Assembly: GCF_030463535.1 (NCBI RefSeq)
Contig: NC_132898.1
Coordinates: forward strand, 22,837,162-22,901,161
Source of the DNA: Salminus brasiliensis
Taxonomy: Eukaryota > Chordata > Actinopteri > Characiformes > Bryconidae
Length of the DNA stretch: 64,000 bases
Direction: 5' to 3'
A program made the position numbers and the translations under genes. Position 1 is the stretch's first letter, and each line of letters begins with the position of its first letter. Below, piece after piece: positions 24,049 through 36,892 of the stretch. Below the pieces are notes generated by a model that saw only the letters and a program-made list of their open reading frames with translations, had not been told where the DNA came from and did no database searches.

Positions 24049-24440
24049 TGTAAATGAGCTGTGTTCTGATTGGCTGCCCTGAATTGAGCCTTATACAAAA
24101 AGTACTTCAGGCTAAAATATAGGTCTTCATGATAGGTGGGGCTAAACTGGTGTATGCAAATACCCCCTGTTCTGATTTGCTGGCCTGTATTAAGCCTGGG
24201 TTAAAAAGTAATCCAGGCTAAGAAAATCCTTAAAACTTCAACATCAATAGGTGGAGTTAAACTGATGTATGCAAATTAGCTCTGTTCTGATTGGCTGGCC
24301 TGAATTGAGCCTTATACATATATAAATATATAAAAGTAGTCTAGGCTGAAATAGTCTTTATAATTTTAACACAAACAGATGGGGCTAAACTAGTTGATGT
24401 TATACAAAAAGTAGTCCAACCTAACGCTCATAGAAATATC
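24049..24440. repeat. ~115-bp tandem repeat upstream of fndc10
   Basis: Three and a half copies share CTGTTCTGATTGGCTG, CCTGAATTGAGCCTTATAC and GGTGGGGCTAAACTGGTG. Each contains an ATTGG (inverted CCAAT) box. Confidence 0.8.
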
Positions 24441-24649
24441 CAGAATGGCTCGTATTTACATGAATAAATCACAGGGTGCAATTAAAAAATAATATAAGCC
24501 AAAATCCTTTCAATATTAAATAAAATATTGGGGAAAATACCGATATATATATATATATATATAATCATGTGTTTGGCTCAATATAAACGATCGATGTAAA
24601 TGTAATATAATATAATTACTGCAGTTCTCAGATCAGCCCCCAGGGGGCA

Positions 24650-24819
24650 ACAGCCACAACTCTGCTGGAGGAACAGGGTGTTGTTGCAGAGACTGTACTG
24701 ATTTGGATAGACAGGAGAGGAGGAGGATGACGAGGAGGGCTGTGATCATGGCTCGTGCAGAAAATCCTGCAACAGCCGAAGGAGGAGAGTAAAACAGCTG
24801 CTGTGTGGAACGGAGGCAG
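24650..24819 (+). other. Probable 5' noncoding exon and promoter region of fndc10
   Basis: A GC-rich segment ends in a strong donor (CAG|GTGAGG, GT at 24820-24821). The matching acceptor TTCTACAG ends at 26347, 160 bp before the fndc10 start codon, which suggests a first noncoding exon and a 1.5-kb intron. CpG-rich sequence with several CGCG steps follows at 24890-25010. The 5' boundary is a guess; no TATA box was seen. Confidence 0.4.
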
Positions 24820-25325
24820 GTGAGGGGGGTAAAGAGGGGCAGATTTGTGGGGAGGGGGGGGGTGTTGCGATGTTCATTTTGTGATTACACGCACTCGGTG
24901 ACGCGCGCGTGTGGACGCACGCCAGCCATCAACATCATCAGCATCGCCCCGCGCTCTCTGGATGATGATGTCACGTAGGCAGCGTGTTTGATCAAACGCA
25001 CGCGGGTTAAAGGTAGGCCTTCAGAGTCAAATCGCTGGTTTGACTCGATTTCAGGATTTATGAGGGCAGATTGGGGCTGGACTGAGCTGGCTGTCTGGTT
25101 GTGGCTGATGCACTGTCGTCTTTAGGCTAACATAATGAAATCCGTTGCGATTTCTCCTTTAGTATGAATATTAATAATAATATTAATAACAATAATATTC
25201 ATATTATAATTACTGTCAATAGGGAGGGAGGTTTTACATGCACAAAGTGAGAATATAAGTTTGCTGGAAATACATTATAATTCAATGATGATAATGATAA
25301 ATGATAAGTCAGTGATGCACTTTTT

Positions 25326-25328
<3 letters not shown>

Positions 25329-25364
<36 letters not shown>

Positions 25365-25375
25365 ATTATTATTAT
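25329..25375. repeat. (AT)16 plus (TAT) microsatellite in fndc10 5' intron
   Basis: A pure AT run passes into TATTATTATT. Other TA runs are at 16846-16873, 17370-17391, 24543-24562 and 36298-36315. Confidence 0.9.
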
Positions 25376-26507
25376 ATTTATTTTTTGTTGTTCTCTACTA
25401 CACACCTATTGCTACTCAAAATTGTTAAAATTGCAAATGATTAGAACACGGTTAGAGAGGATTCTGGAGGAGAATTTATAGCTCAGACCTTTAGTTTGGT
25501 TTGCTCTTGATTGTTGAGGTGAGTGAAATCACCATGGCCAGATCCAAAGGCCCTCTGAGGCCTTCAGAAAGAAGGTTGTATATGCTGAGTCTGAGAAGAG
25601 ATTTAAAACAAACACTTAGAAATCAGCCGCTACACTGACCACAACATAATTTACTAGTGCAACAACTCCCAACAGACTGGTCAGACTGTTTTAGCAAGTT
25701 CAGCCCAAGAGCAGATCGCAGACGTTCCTAAAGAACTTACAGGAACTTACAGCATCTCACCTTGCTCTCAAAAAAAGCTCAGGGCAAGAGTACAGTTTGC
25801 CAGACACAGGTGCTGTTCGTGACTGGAGTAATTAGGACTCGTTGTTTGCGAAGTCACTGTTTCACTACCTACCCTTAAGATGCTCATGTTACTTTGTTGT
25901 GTGTCCTGTTTTGACCCTCGGCTCTGTTCTGCTACTTGGATTATGGTTTGCCTGTGTTATACCTGCCTACCTGTTTTTTGACCTCTGTCTGGCCTGACGA
26001 TGAGTATTGCTGTAGTCCAAGAAAGCTCTACATAGTGATCTGGATTTTCACATGTAGAGGATGGTAAATAAGGCACAGTTTCGAAACACAGCTCAGGACT
26101 TCTGGAGCAATGTGCTTTAAACAGCTGGATCTTAAGTACTATATGTGTACTGTATGTGTAAGTCTAGTAAGGCTTTTTTCTGTAAAATACACCAACGCTA
26201 ACATATTACTTCTGCAGTAACTGTAAAATAATGTAAAATAATTAACTGTAAAATAATGTAACACTAATATTACTCTTCTACTAATAACAGTAATAAAGTG
26301 AGAAATTAATATCATTAACTTTATTCCCCTTCTTTTTCCTTCTACAGGCTGCCAGTTGTCTTCAATCTGTAATGGCATCTGTAATGGATCATGACATCCC
26401 GCCCCCTGTCAGACAGGTCACGCCCCCTGACAATCTTTCTGCATGCTCTATATCTGCCATTGGTGATCACTGAAGGCCTGCACTGAACTCCTACAAATGA
26501 GATCGAG

Positions 26508-28624
<2,117 letters not shown>

Positions 28625-29798
28625 ACACAACAAAAACACACACACACTTGCAAGCATGCACACACACACATCTTATCTAGGACTGCACTAAAGAGTCAAC
28701 ATCTGCAGATTTACTGTCTGATGATCATTAGTTTGGTGGGGAAACCCAGTTTTACCCAGTTTATCCCTCACCCCAGCCTTACACAGCCACACACCTCCAC
28801 AACACGACAGAAACCACATATAACAGCACTCAGACACACAGCAGAAACAAAATAGGCCACTCACACTTTCTCACATAGTTCTCCAGTACTCTTAACAGCC
28901 CACACACTCTACTCTCACACACACTCTCTAAATCTGTATCTCAGTCACTGATGTAGTACTGAAACCACACACTAACAAGACAGGAAAAACGTACCCACAC
29001 TCAAAGCTCCGTACAGACAGACAAGATCAACGTGTAGGTTCTTCTTTTCATCTGAAACTCTTCGCTGAAAGCAAAAAAGTAAGGTACACATAGAAACCAA
29101 TCCCTTCAGTTCAGATTTTATCCATAGTTACCATTTCACAGTCATAGAGGGAATCTGGCCTACTGGCCAGCGCTACAGTTGTGTGGTCATGCTGTGTACC
29201 ACCTACTGGTCAGAGTTGGAATTACTTTACCATGCAGTGTACCCCTACTGGCCCCTGGGAGTTTACTTTTCTATTTAAGGTAATCCGGCTCCTCGGGTCC
29301 CCCAGTGTAAATTTACAAACTAAACTGTCTTATAAGTACTGCGCTCCTCTCCAGCTGAAATGGGCGGCCCTAAAAGTCGGTCAGGTGTACATCAGCGTAC
29401 CGCTAACCAATCACAAGGCCCTCTCCTCGAGTTTGAGCAAACTGGAGCTAAAGCTAAAGCTAACCTTGGCGAGGGAGCAGCTGCCTTGCGTGCCCTGTCG
29501 TCCCTGACGCCCAGCACCTCTCCACCACGGAATTTAGCAGCTGGATGTCGGGATTGAGGGGAGGGCTGTCAACTGTTCATTACAATGTACATTCTGAGGA
29601 GTGCATTATGGTGATGGTGTGATAAGGAGTGTTGTACCGTATTTCTGCTTTTATTCACTGAAGGGGAGGCAGAACAAAATTTTCAACCACTTGGGGGCGC
29701 ACTAGCCAGGGTTGGAACAGCAAAGGTGTCATATATCAGCATAAACTGTAAATTATTGGACAAATAACCTAATGTACCCAGATGCTACAAGGACTACT

Positions 29799-31717
29799 GG
29801 CCTGAACTGAAATTTCATCAATGCGCACTGCAGCCCCCTCTGCTGGTCTGAACTGAAATTTTGTCAATACGCAACTGCACCCCCTACTGGCCTGAACTGG
29901 AATTTTTATTACTCTGCAAAGCAGCCCCCTCTACTGTTCTGAACTGAAATTTCATTATTACGCACTGCAGCCCCCTCTACTGTTCTGAACTGAAATTTCA
30001 TTATTACGCACTGCAGCCCCCTCTACTGGCCTGAACTGAAATTTCATTGTTACGCACTGCAGCCCCCGCTACTGTTCTGAACTGAAATTTCATTATTACG
30101 TACTGCAGCCCCCTCTACTGGCCTGAACTGAAATTTTGTTAATACGTACTGCAGCCCCCTCTACTGGCCTGAAATTTTGTTAATACATACTGCAGCCCCC
30201 TCTACTGGCCTGAACTGAAATTTTGTTAATACGTACTGCAGCCCTCTCTACTGGCCTGAACTGAAATTTTGTTAATACATACTGCAGCCCCCTCTACTGG
30301 CCTGAACTGAAATTTCATTATTACGCACTGCAGCCCCCTCTACTGTTCTGAACTGAAATTTTGTTAATACGTACTGCAGTCCCCGCTACTGGCCTGAACT
30401 GAAATTTTGTTAATACATACTGCAGCCCCCTCTACTGGCCTGAACTGAAATTTCATTATTACGCACTGCAGCCCCCTCTACTGTTCTGAACTGAAATTTT
30501 GTTAATACGTACTGCAGCCCCCTCTACTGGCCTGAACTGAAATTTTGTTAATACATACTGCAGCCCCCTCTACTGGCCTGAACTGAAATTTCATTATTAC
30601 GCACTGCAGCCCCCTCTACTGTTCTGAACTGAAATTTTGTTAATACGTACTGCAGCCCCCTCTACTGGCCTGAACTGAAATTTCATTATCACGCACTGCA
30701 GAAATTTTGTTAATACGCACTGCAGCCCCCTCTACTGGCCTGAACTGAAATTTTGTTAATACATACTGCAGCCCCCTCTACTGGCCTGAACTGAAATTTC
30801 ATTATTACGCACTGCAGAAATTTTGTTAATACGCACTGCAGCCCCCTCTACTGTTCTGAACTGAAATTTTGTTAATACGTACTGCAGCCCCCTCTACTGG
30901 CCTGAACTGAAATTTCATTATCACGCACTGCAGAAATTTTGTTAATACGCACTGCAGCCCCCTCTACTGGCCTGAACTGAAATTTTGTTAATACATACTG
31001 CAGCCCCCTCTACTGGCCTGAACTGAAATTTCATTATCACGCACTGCAGAAATTTTGTTAATACGCACTGCAGCCCCCTCTACTGGCCTGAACTGAATTT
31101 TCATTATTACGCACTGCAGCCCCCTCTACTGTTCTGAACTGAAATTTTGTTAATACGTACTGCAGCCCCCTCTACTGGCCTGAACTGAAATTTTGTTAAT
31201 ACATACTGCAGCCCCCTCTACTGGCCTGAACTGAAATTTCATTATCACGCACTGCAGAAATTTTGTTAATACGCACTGCAGCCCCCTCTACTGGCCTGAA
31301 CTGAATTTTCATTGTTACACACTGCAGCCCCCTCTACTGGCCTGAACTGAATTTTCATTGTTACGCAATGCAGCCCCCTCTACTGGCCTGAACTATAATT
31401 ACATTATTACGTATTGCAGCCCCCTCTACTGGCCTGAACTGAAATTTTGTTAATACGTACTGCAGCCCCCTCTACTGGCCTGAACTGAAATTTTGTTAAT
31501 ACGTACTGCAGAAATTTTGTTAATACGCACTGCAGAGAATTTGTTAATACGCACTGCAGCCCCCTCTACTGGCCTGAACTGAAATTTTGTTAATACGTAC
31601 TGCAGAAATTTTGTTAATACGCACTGCAGCCCCCTCTACTGGCCTAAACTGAAATTTTGTTAATACGTACTGCAGAAATTTTGTTAATACGCACTGCAGC
31701 CCCCTCTACTGGCCAGC
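29799..31717. repeat. 46-bp minisatellite, about 1.9 kb, with 24-bp short units
   Basis: About 40 units repeat the order CTGCAGCCCCCTCTACTGG, CCTGAACTGAAATTTTG, TTAATACGTA. Two main variants (TTTCATTATTACGC and TTTTGTTAATACGT) alternate in longer blocks. From 30700 on, 24-bp units appear in which the CCCCCTCTACTGGCC half is missing. The array lies between fndc10 and ssu72, possibly in a long fndc10 3' UTR. A diverged unit is visible as far out as 29225. Confidence 0.95.
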
Positions 31718-31739
31718 TCTGAAATTGCTTTACCTTTAG

Positions 31740-34700
31740 AGCTTTAGAGCGGTCATGATTACTTAATTATATTTAAGGCTTTCACACAGTATTTTTTAGC
31801 CTTGAAAAATCAAAAGCAGTTTTTCTCTTACTGTCACTTACAATTTTTCTTACTGCTCTTACAGTGAGAAAAAGAGTCTGATATTCACACACATCTCTAT
31901 ACATTCTTTGCCTTCTGTTTTTATATTCTTTAATGATCTTTTTCTAGTCATTACAATAACCTGCAGATCACTCAGTCATTACCACATAGGAGGTCTAAAA
32001 ATAAAAATGAATGAATACAAAAACATTCATTGCACTTCTGAACACAAAGGTCAAACTCAGCCTCTAACCTCAGTGTGAACAAACACACAGATCAGGTACA
32101 GCAGGAGAAAGATCCGACTTGAGCTTTAACGTCGTTCTGTCTAAACCGAACCTTTACTCAGAGCTATTCACTCCACAGATGAACTTACGTTGGCCTACAT
32201 GACCACAAACCTTCACCAATAAGCTGTTGTGCCTGCTGCCTGTGACCCTGGACTCACCTCTGTGTCCATCTCCTGCAAATAATAATGTATGTTTACCATT
32301 GAACTGTGCACATGCGCTTAGGACAAATAGGTTTAGTCACATAGCTGTAGAAACATGATGTTATGCAGAAGGTCTTTAGTGAACTGTGGAGTGAAAATAA
32401 ACTGTAATTAAAATGTTACAGAAAGCAATGGATGATCACCTCATTAGATTGTGTTAGTGGTGTGAGTTTAAAGCGATAGTTCAGCCAAAAATCAACTTTA
32501 CTGTTTTCCCCTTCTTAAACAAACATGTCCTGGCTGATTCACTACAATTGGGTTGTTTAGTTATGGGAACACGACAGCTATGAAGCTAACGTTGCTAACA
32601 GATACATGCCTATTGTCACCCATTTAGCATGTTTACAGATAATGCAGATGAGTAAGACCATAACAAGTCAGAGAAGTTTGTACCCTCTGAATAGGCACTG
32701 CATAGATACTATAAACATCTATAAAAATATTTTGCTTCAGTCCCATATGGAAAAAATATATATTCAAAATGCATGTCAAATATATATTTATATTTGCAGT
32801 GAATGAAAATGGCCAAAAAATGTTTCATTTAGATGTATTATGTTTGGTATGTATGAAACTGGCCTATAAATCTAATTTTCGTAAAAAATTAGATTTAAAA
32901 AACAAATTCGTATATATTTTTTAAAAATTAGTAAATGATCCAACTGCATCGTTACTGTTTATCTGTACTTATGAAACCTTTTGCCATGTTAAATAGATAT
33001 TTGCTAATGCTAAACTACAGAGCTACATATCTGTGTTTAATTTTTCCCCAAATATTTTAAAATAAATATATCGTAGAATATAAATACATTTATAAATACA
33101 TTTTAGTGTGTGAAAGAAATGTAATGTATTTGTAATGTACATATACATATATTTGTTCCATATGGGGTTTGGCTGCTACTGTTTTTAGCTAGGCTAATGG
33201 ACCTTAGTCCTTGCTTATAGACAACACATAGGTAACCACAAGGCTAATGTAGCTAACAAGTAGGCTAATAGACGTTGCATAGATATGCAGTGCAAACACA
33301 ACTTTTTAGACTAAATTAGCATTTAGTTGCGCTACCATACTTTAGTCGTACAGTGTCAAAAAACATTTAATGAAGTCTGTTGGAGATCCAGTTTGAGGAG
33401 TGTGTGTGATGATTTAGACATGCAGTTAGCAGTTAGCTATCTTGTTTGCTAGCTATGTTAGCCTCAGCTACAGCTGTATATTAGCTACAGAGTTAAACTA
33501 CAGAGGTACATGTAGTAGCTAATGGACTGAATGTAGGGTAAAGGGGAGTTAATTGAGTTGATTTCTGGACAAATTATCACTTTAAAGTAGATCTAAAAAT
33601 GCTGATAAGCTTAACACTGGATGAAAGCTGGTAGGAATTAGTTAACGCATTTTATATTTCCGTTTATAGTAATGATCAAATCTTTTGTGGTCTTGAAATA
33701 CAAAGTAATACATAAATAATTGGCTCATTCGCTGTTACTCATTAATAACAATAATTAAATAATGTTAAATGGTTGTCATTGTTAAATAATAAGTTAAATG
33801 ATTGAAGTTATCGTTATTGGAACTATAAGGAGTACCAACGATTTACATTGTGTTTATATGCCAATGCTAAGTGGGGCCTACCAGCCTTCATTGACTGTTA
33901 GCAACATTATTAGCATTTTTAGGGAAAGTGTGACTTTGACCTGGGGCATTTCTTAGCTTTCTCCTCGAACAAAGCAATGCTGTTTTATTTGTGTAGGACT
34001 TCACTGTAAAGCGTTTTTGTTCTCAGACGCCGTCCCTGTGGTGGACCCAATAAGAATAAATGCCTTATAGCTGTTAGAGAGTTCTTCGTTGTTGTTCACT
34101 GTCAGGACACGCAAAGACTGGTGAAGAAATTTCAATACTGTGCTTTTTTTCCCTCTCTTATACAAAACCTATTGTGTCAAATAATAAAGTAATAATGAGT
34201 TTAAACCATGTGTTGAGTGTGTTTGTGATATTGTGGCATATAGGCCTCATATGGATAGGAGGACCAATAAACTGTGCACACACACACACTTAACAGTTGA
34301 CATACAGAAGGTCCTAGGTGTACTGTTCTTTAGCTTTCCATGCGTAAATCGTCACAATACTTTATAGTTTGAATCTATTCTTCAGATTTGATTATAAAAA
34401 CAGAAAAGATAGAGTCTACAGTTCTAACATGTAAATACATGAAGCTTAGCTTTTCTGTGTTTCTGCCATGTTTAAAGTAACCAAACAGGACCTTTATTAC
34501 ACACGCTGTGATGTACATAACCACTGTATATGACATACCATTATCCTACCAAAGAAGATCCTCTTCCATTTTCCTCTACTGTAATCATACAGCTTACTGC
34601 AGTCATATGCACCATAACATGTTGGAATACACATTTATTTCCTACCAGCAGGGCGAGGACGCGCTGACAAAATTACAGCTGACCCCTCTCATCCTGGACA

Positions 34701-34860
34701 TCACCCATTCCAGACACTCCCCCGCATTAAAACCTGTATAACACGGTACGCTAACAGCTTGTTCTCATACTCTAGTCTATAAACTTAATCTATAAACTTG
34801 ATCTATAACTGAACTGAGCTTCCAAATTTCACTGAATCAAATTGGATTTGACTGCAACAC
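31740..34860. other. Intergenic, AT-rich, no gene recognised
   Basis: Words such as GCTAATGTAGCTAAC recur loosely. An AATAAA near 34184 could end a long fndc10 transcript, but this is a guess. Confidence 0.4.
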
Positions 34861-34869
34861 ACATTACTG

Positions 34870-35173
34870 TTACATAACATGTTGCTCATTTGCACCCTTG
34901 ATTATTTGCATAGCTGTACAGATGTTCATTTTTTGTAAATGTTTTCTGTACATAATAGTTTGTGTATATATGTCTACTCAGGCTACATATACATAAATCA
35001 TATTAAATAAATAAATAATATTGTTATTGCTTTTTTACTTCTATTATTTTTATTATTATTTTTATAGTGGTAATTTATCTACGTTTTTGCATTAGAGTGT
35101 CTTGCTATCCCTTTTCTGCTGTGACACTGAGAATTTCCCCACTGTGGGACTAATAAAGGATTATCTTATCTTA
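34870..35173 (+). mobile_element. LINE 3' UTR fragment with ATCTT-repeat tail
   Basis: The end contains GAATTTCCCCACTGTGGGAC, then AATAAAGGATTATCTTATCTT, a 3' terminus common to L2/Rex1-type fish LINEs. No coding region of the same copy was recognised with confidence upstream. Confidence 0.65.
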
Positions 35174-35450
35174 TATCAAGAAGAGACTGTATAAGCTCAT
35201 AAAGAGGGCTGTCCGGCTCTGTCCTGGGATGCTTCTTAGACCCAGTGCAGGTGGTGGGAGACAGGAGGATGACAGCCAAGCTGGCATCCATGCTGGAGAA
35301 CAGCTCCCACCCCATGCATGAGACTCTGGCAGCACTGGGCAGCTCCTTTAGCGACTGGCTGCTTCACCCCAAGTGTGAGAAGGAGCGATATTGCAGGTCC
35401 TTCCTTCCTGCTGCCGTCAGACCCCACATCCAGCACTGCTCCCAGCGGAC
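35174..35450 (+). mobile_element. LINE C-terminal coding fragment
   Basis: Frame +1 of 35245 gives MTAKLASMLENSSHPMHETL, SDWLLHPKCEKERYCRSFLP and AAVRPHIQHC, the C-terminal region of a non-LTR retrotransposon polyprotein. It directly follows the 3' end of another LINE copy, so two truncated copies are joined head to tail. It ends in a CA repeat. Confidence 0.65.
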
Positions 35451-35493
35451 CACACACACACACACACTTAAACTACACACATATGTTCAATTT

Positions 35494-35580
35494 CATTCAA
35501 TTTTAATTAAATTCAACTTTATTGTCATTATACAAATGCAGGCTTGTACAGTTCAACGAAACACAGTTAGGCACGTTGAG
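35494..35580 (-). mobile_element. LINE 3' end on the minus strand (GAATT-type tail)
   Basis: On the minus strand the segment reads toward ATGACAATAAAGTTGAATT and then GAATTGAA-like repeats. This is a third LINE terminus and faces the plus-strand fragments to its left. Confidence 0.5.
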
Positions 35581-35584
35581 CAGG

Positions 35585-35890
35585 CGCCTGTGTTAACACT
35601 TCACTGCCAAGATAGAGATGGACGTCTGACTGTTGACGTCTGCCTAGGTTGTTTCCGGTCAGTGGTGCACCTGTGTTTTTTTGTTGCCAAGATAGCAATA
35701 TGGCAGAAACTGACCTGAACACACCTCATTTCACCACGCCTATCAGCGTAGATATATTCGCAAGCACCGTTGCTATTTAAAAAGCAAAGGTGTAAAGTGT
35801 GAAAATAGACTGTTGGAGGGGTGTTAGATAGCAATGAGTCGCAACACACTTTTCAGAGGGTGTAAGATATGGCCCAGCGAGTTCAGGAGT
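35585..35890. mobile_element. DNA-transposon remnant (hAT-like) shared with 12770-13220
   Basis: The segment GATGGACGTCTGACTGTTGA through TTTCCGGTCAGTGGTGC matches the region around 12880-12950 in inverted orientation. The rest includes CACGCCTATCAGCG and GCAATGAGTCGCAACAC, which belong to a fish element that I recall as hAT-like. No intact ends were found. Confidence 0.45.
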
Positions 35891-35972
35891 GTAAGCTGAG
35901 GTAGACCAGTCTGGTTTGGTACACAGCATCTTGTATGGAAGCAGAGCAGCTAGTGTTTAGGTAGGAAGAACA

Positions 35973-36065
35973 AATCAATCAAATCAAATTTTATTTGTCA
36001 CATACATAGTCATACACAGTATAACTTGCAGTGAAATGCTTTTATGACAGTCTGCCCACATCAAG
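35973..36065 (-). mobile_element. LINE/SINE 3' end on the minus strand (GATTT-repeat tail)
   Basis: On the minus strand this reads AAGCATTTCACTGCAAG, then TATGTGACAAATAAAATTTG and GATTTGATTTGATTG. It is a fourth retroelement terminus with yet another short tail unit. Confidence 0.55.
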
Positions 36066-36691
36066 CTATACAATAAAAATCTACATTTAAACTTAACGAA
36101 ACCTTAACTTAATGAAGTAAAGTGTAAAAGTGCAAAATAAAATAAAATAAAAATAAAAATAGAATAAGTTACATTTAAGTTAAAGAATAAAATATAAAAA
36201 TATGAAAATATAGAAATATAAGCAAAAAAAAAATACAAAATACAAATATACAAATATATATATACAGAGATGAAATCGTGCGTGTCTGTGTGTGTGTGTA
36301 TATATATATATATATGTATACATATGTACATATTTATCTGTATGTGAGTGTATGTGTGAGTTAAAAAGAAATATTTTCATTATTGTCCGTAGTGTGTTTT
36401 CCGTGTGCCATGGTTGAGTATTGTAGTGAGTGAGGGTCCAGTTTGTGTATGTAGATACTTTGATTTAGTGTCCTAGTCCCTGTCCCCATTCAAGGCACGG
36501 ATGGCTTGTGGAAAGTACACTTATGTCCAGAGAGCAGTTTATGTTTTATATAATATAGGTTTTATATAATATTTTATGTATATTTAATATATATATATAT
36601 ATATATATTTGACTCCAGTGGCAAGAAAAAAACCCTTATCCATGTGATTCAGAAACACAGAACAAAACCAGGTTCTGCTTATGTGTCGTGG

Positions 36692-36736
36692 TGACGTCAT
36701 GCCCCAATCCTCCGCTCCGCCCACGGCATTACGTCA
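36692..36736 (+). promoter_or_regulatory. Two CRE/ATF-like sites in the ssu72 promoter
   Basis: TGACGTCA at 36692-36699 is the full palindromic cAMP response element, and TTACGTCA at 36729-36736 is a close variant 37 bp away. Both lie in a CpG-rich stretch 160-200 bp before the ssu72 start codon, with a CCGCCC-like GC box between them. Binding by CREB/ATF proteins is inferred from the motif only. Confidence 0.5.
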
Positions 36737-36892
36737 GCGCCCTCTCGTCTCCCTCCGCCATTTTACTCCGCTCTCTACAGCAGGTCCATCTCTGTCTCGC
36801 TCTCTCTCCTAAACCACCCCGCCGAGCTTCTCTTCTGAGCTGTAAAATTTTAATCATCTTCATCTGAACTGTGAGACTTTAGGGTCAGAGCG

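Noticed and set aside
34508-34741. 77-codon open frame ending LTPLILDITHSRHSP
   Set aside because: Its end faintly resembles a LINE C-terminus, but the match is too weak to annotate and no host homology is evident.
35245-35718. 157-codon open frame as a host gene
   Set aside because: Its first half is a LINE C-terminal fragment and its second half is CA repeat and transposon debris.
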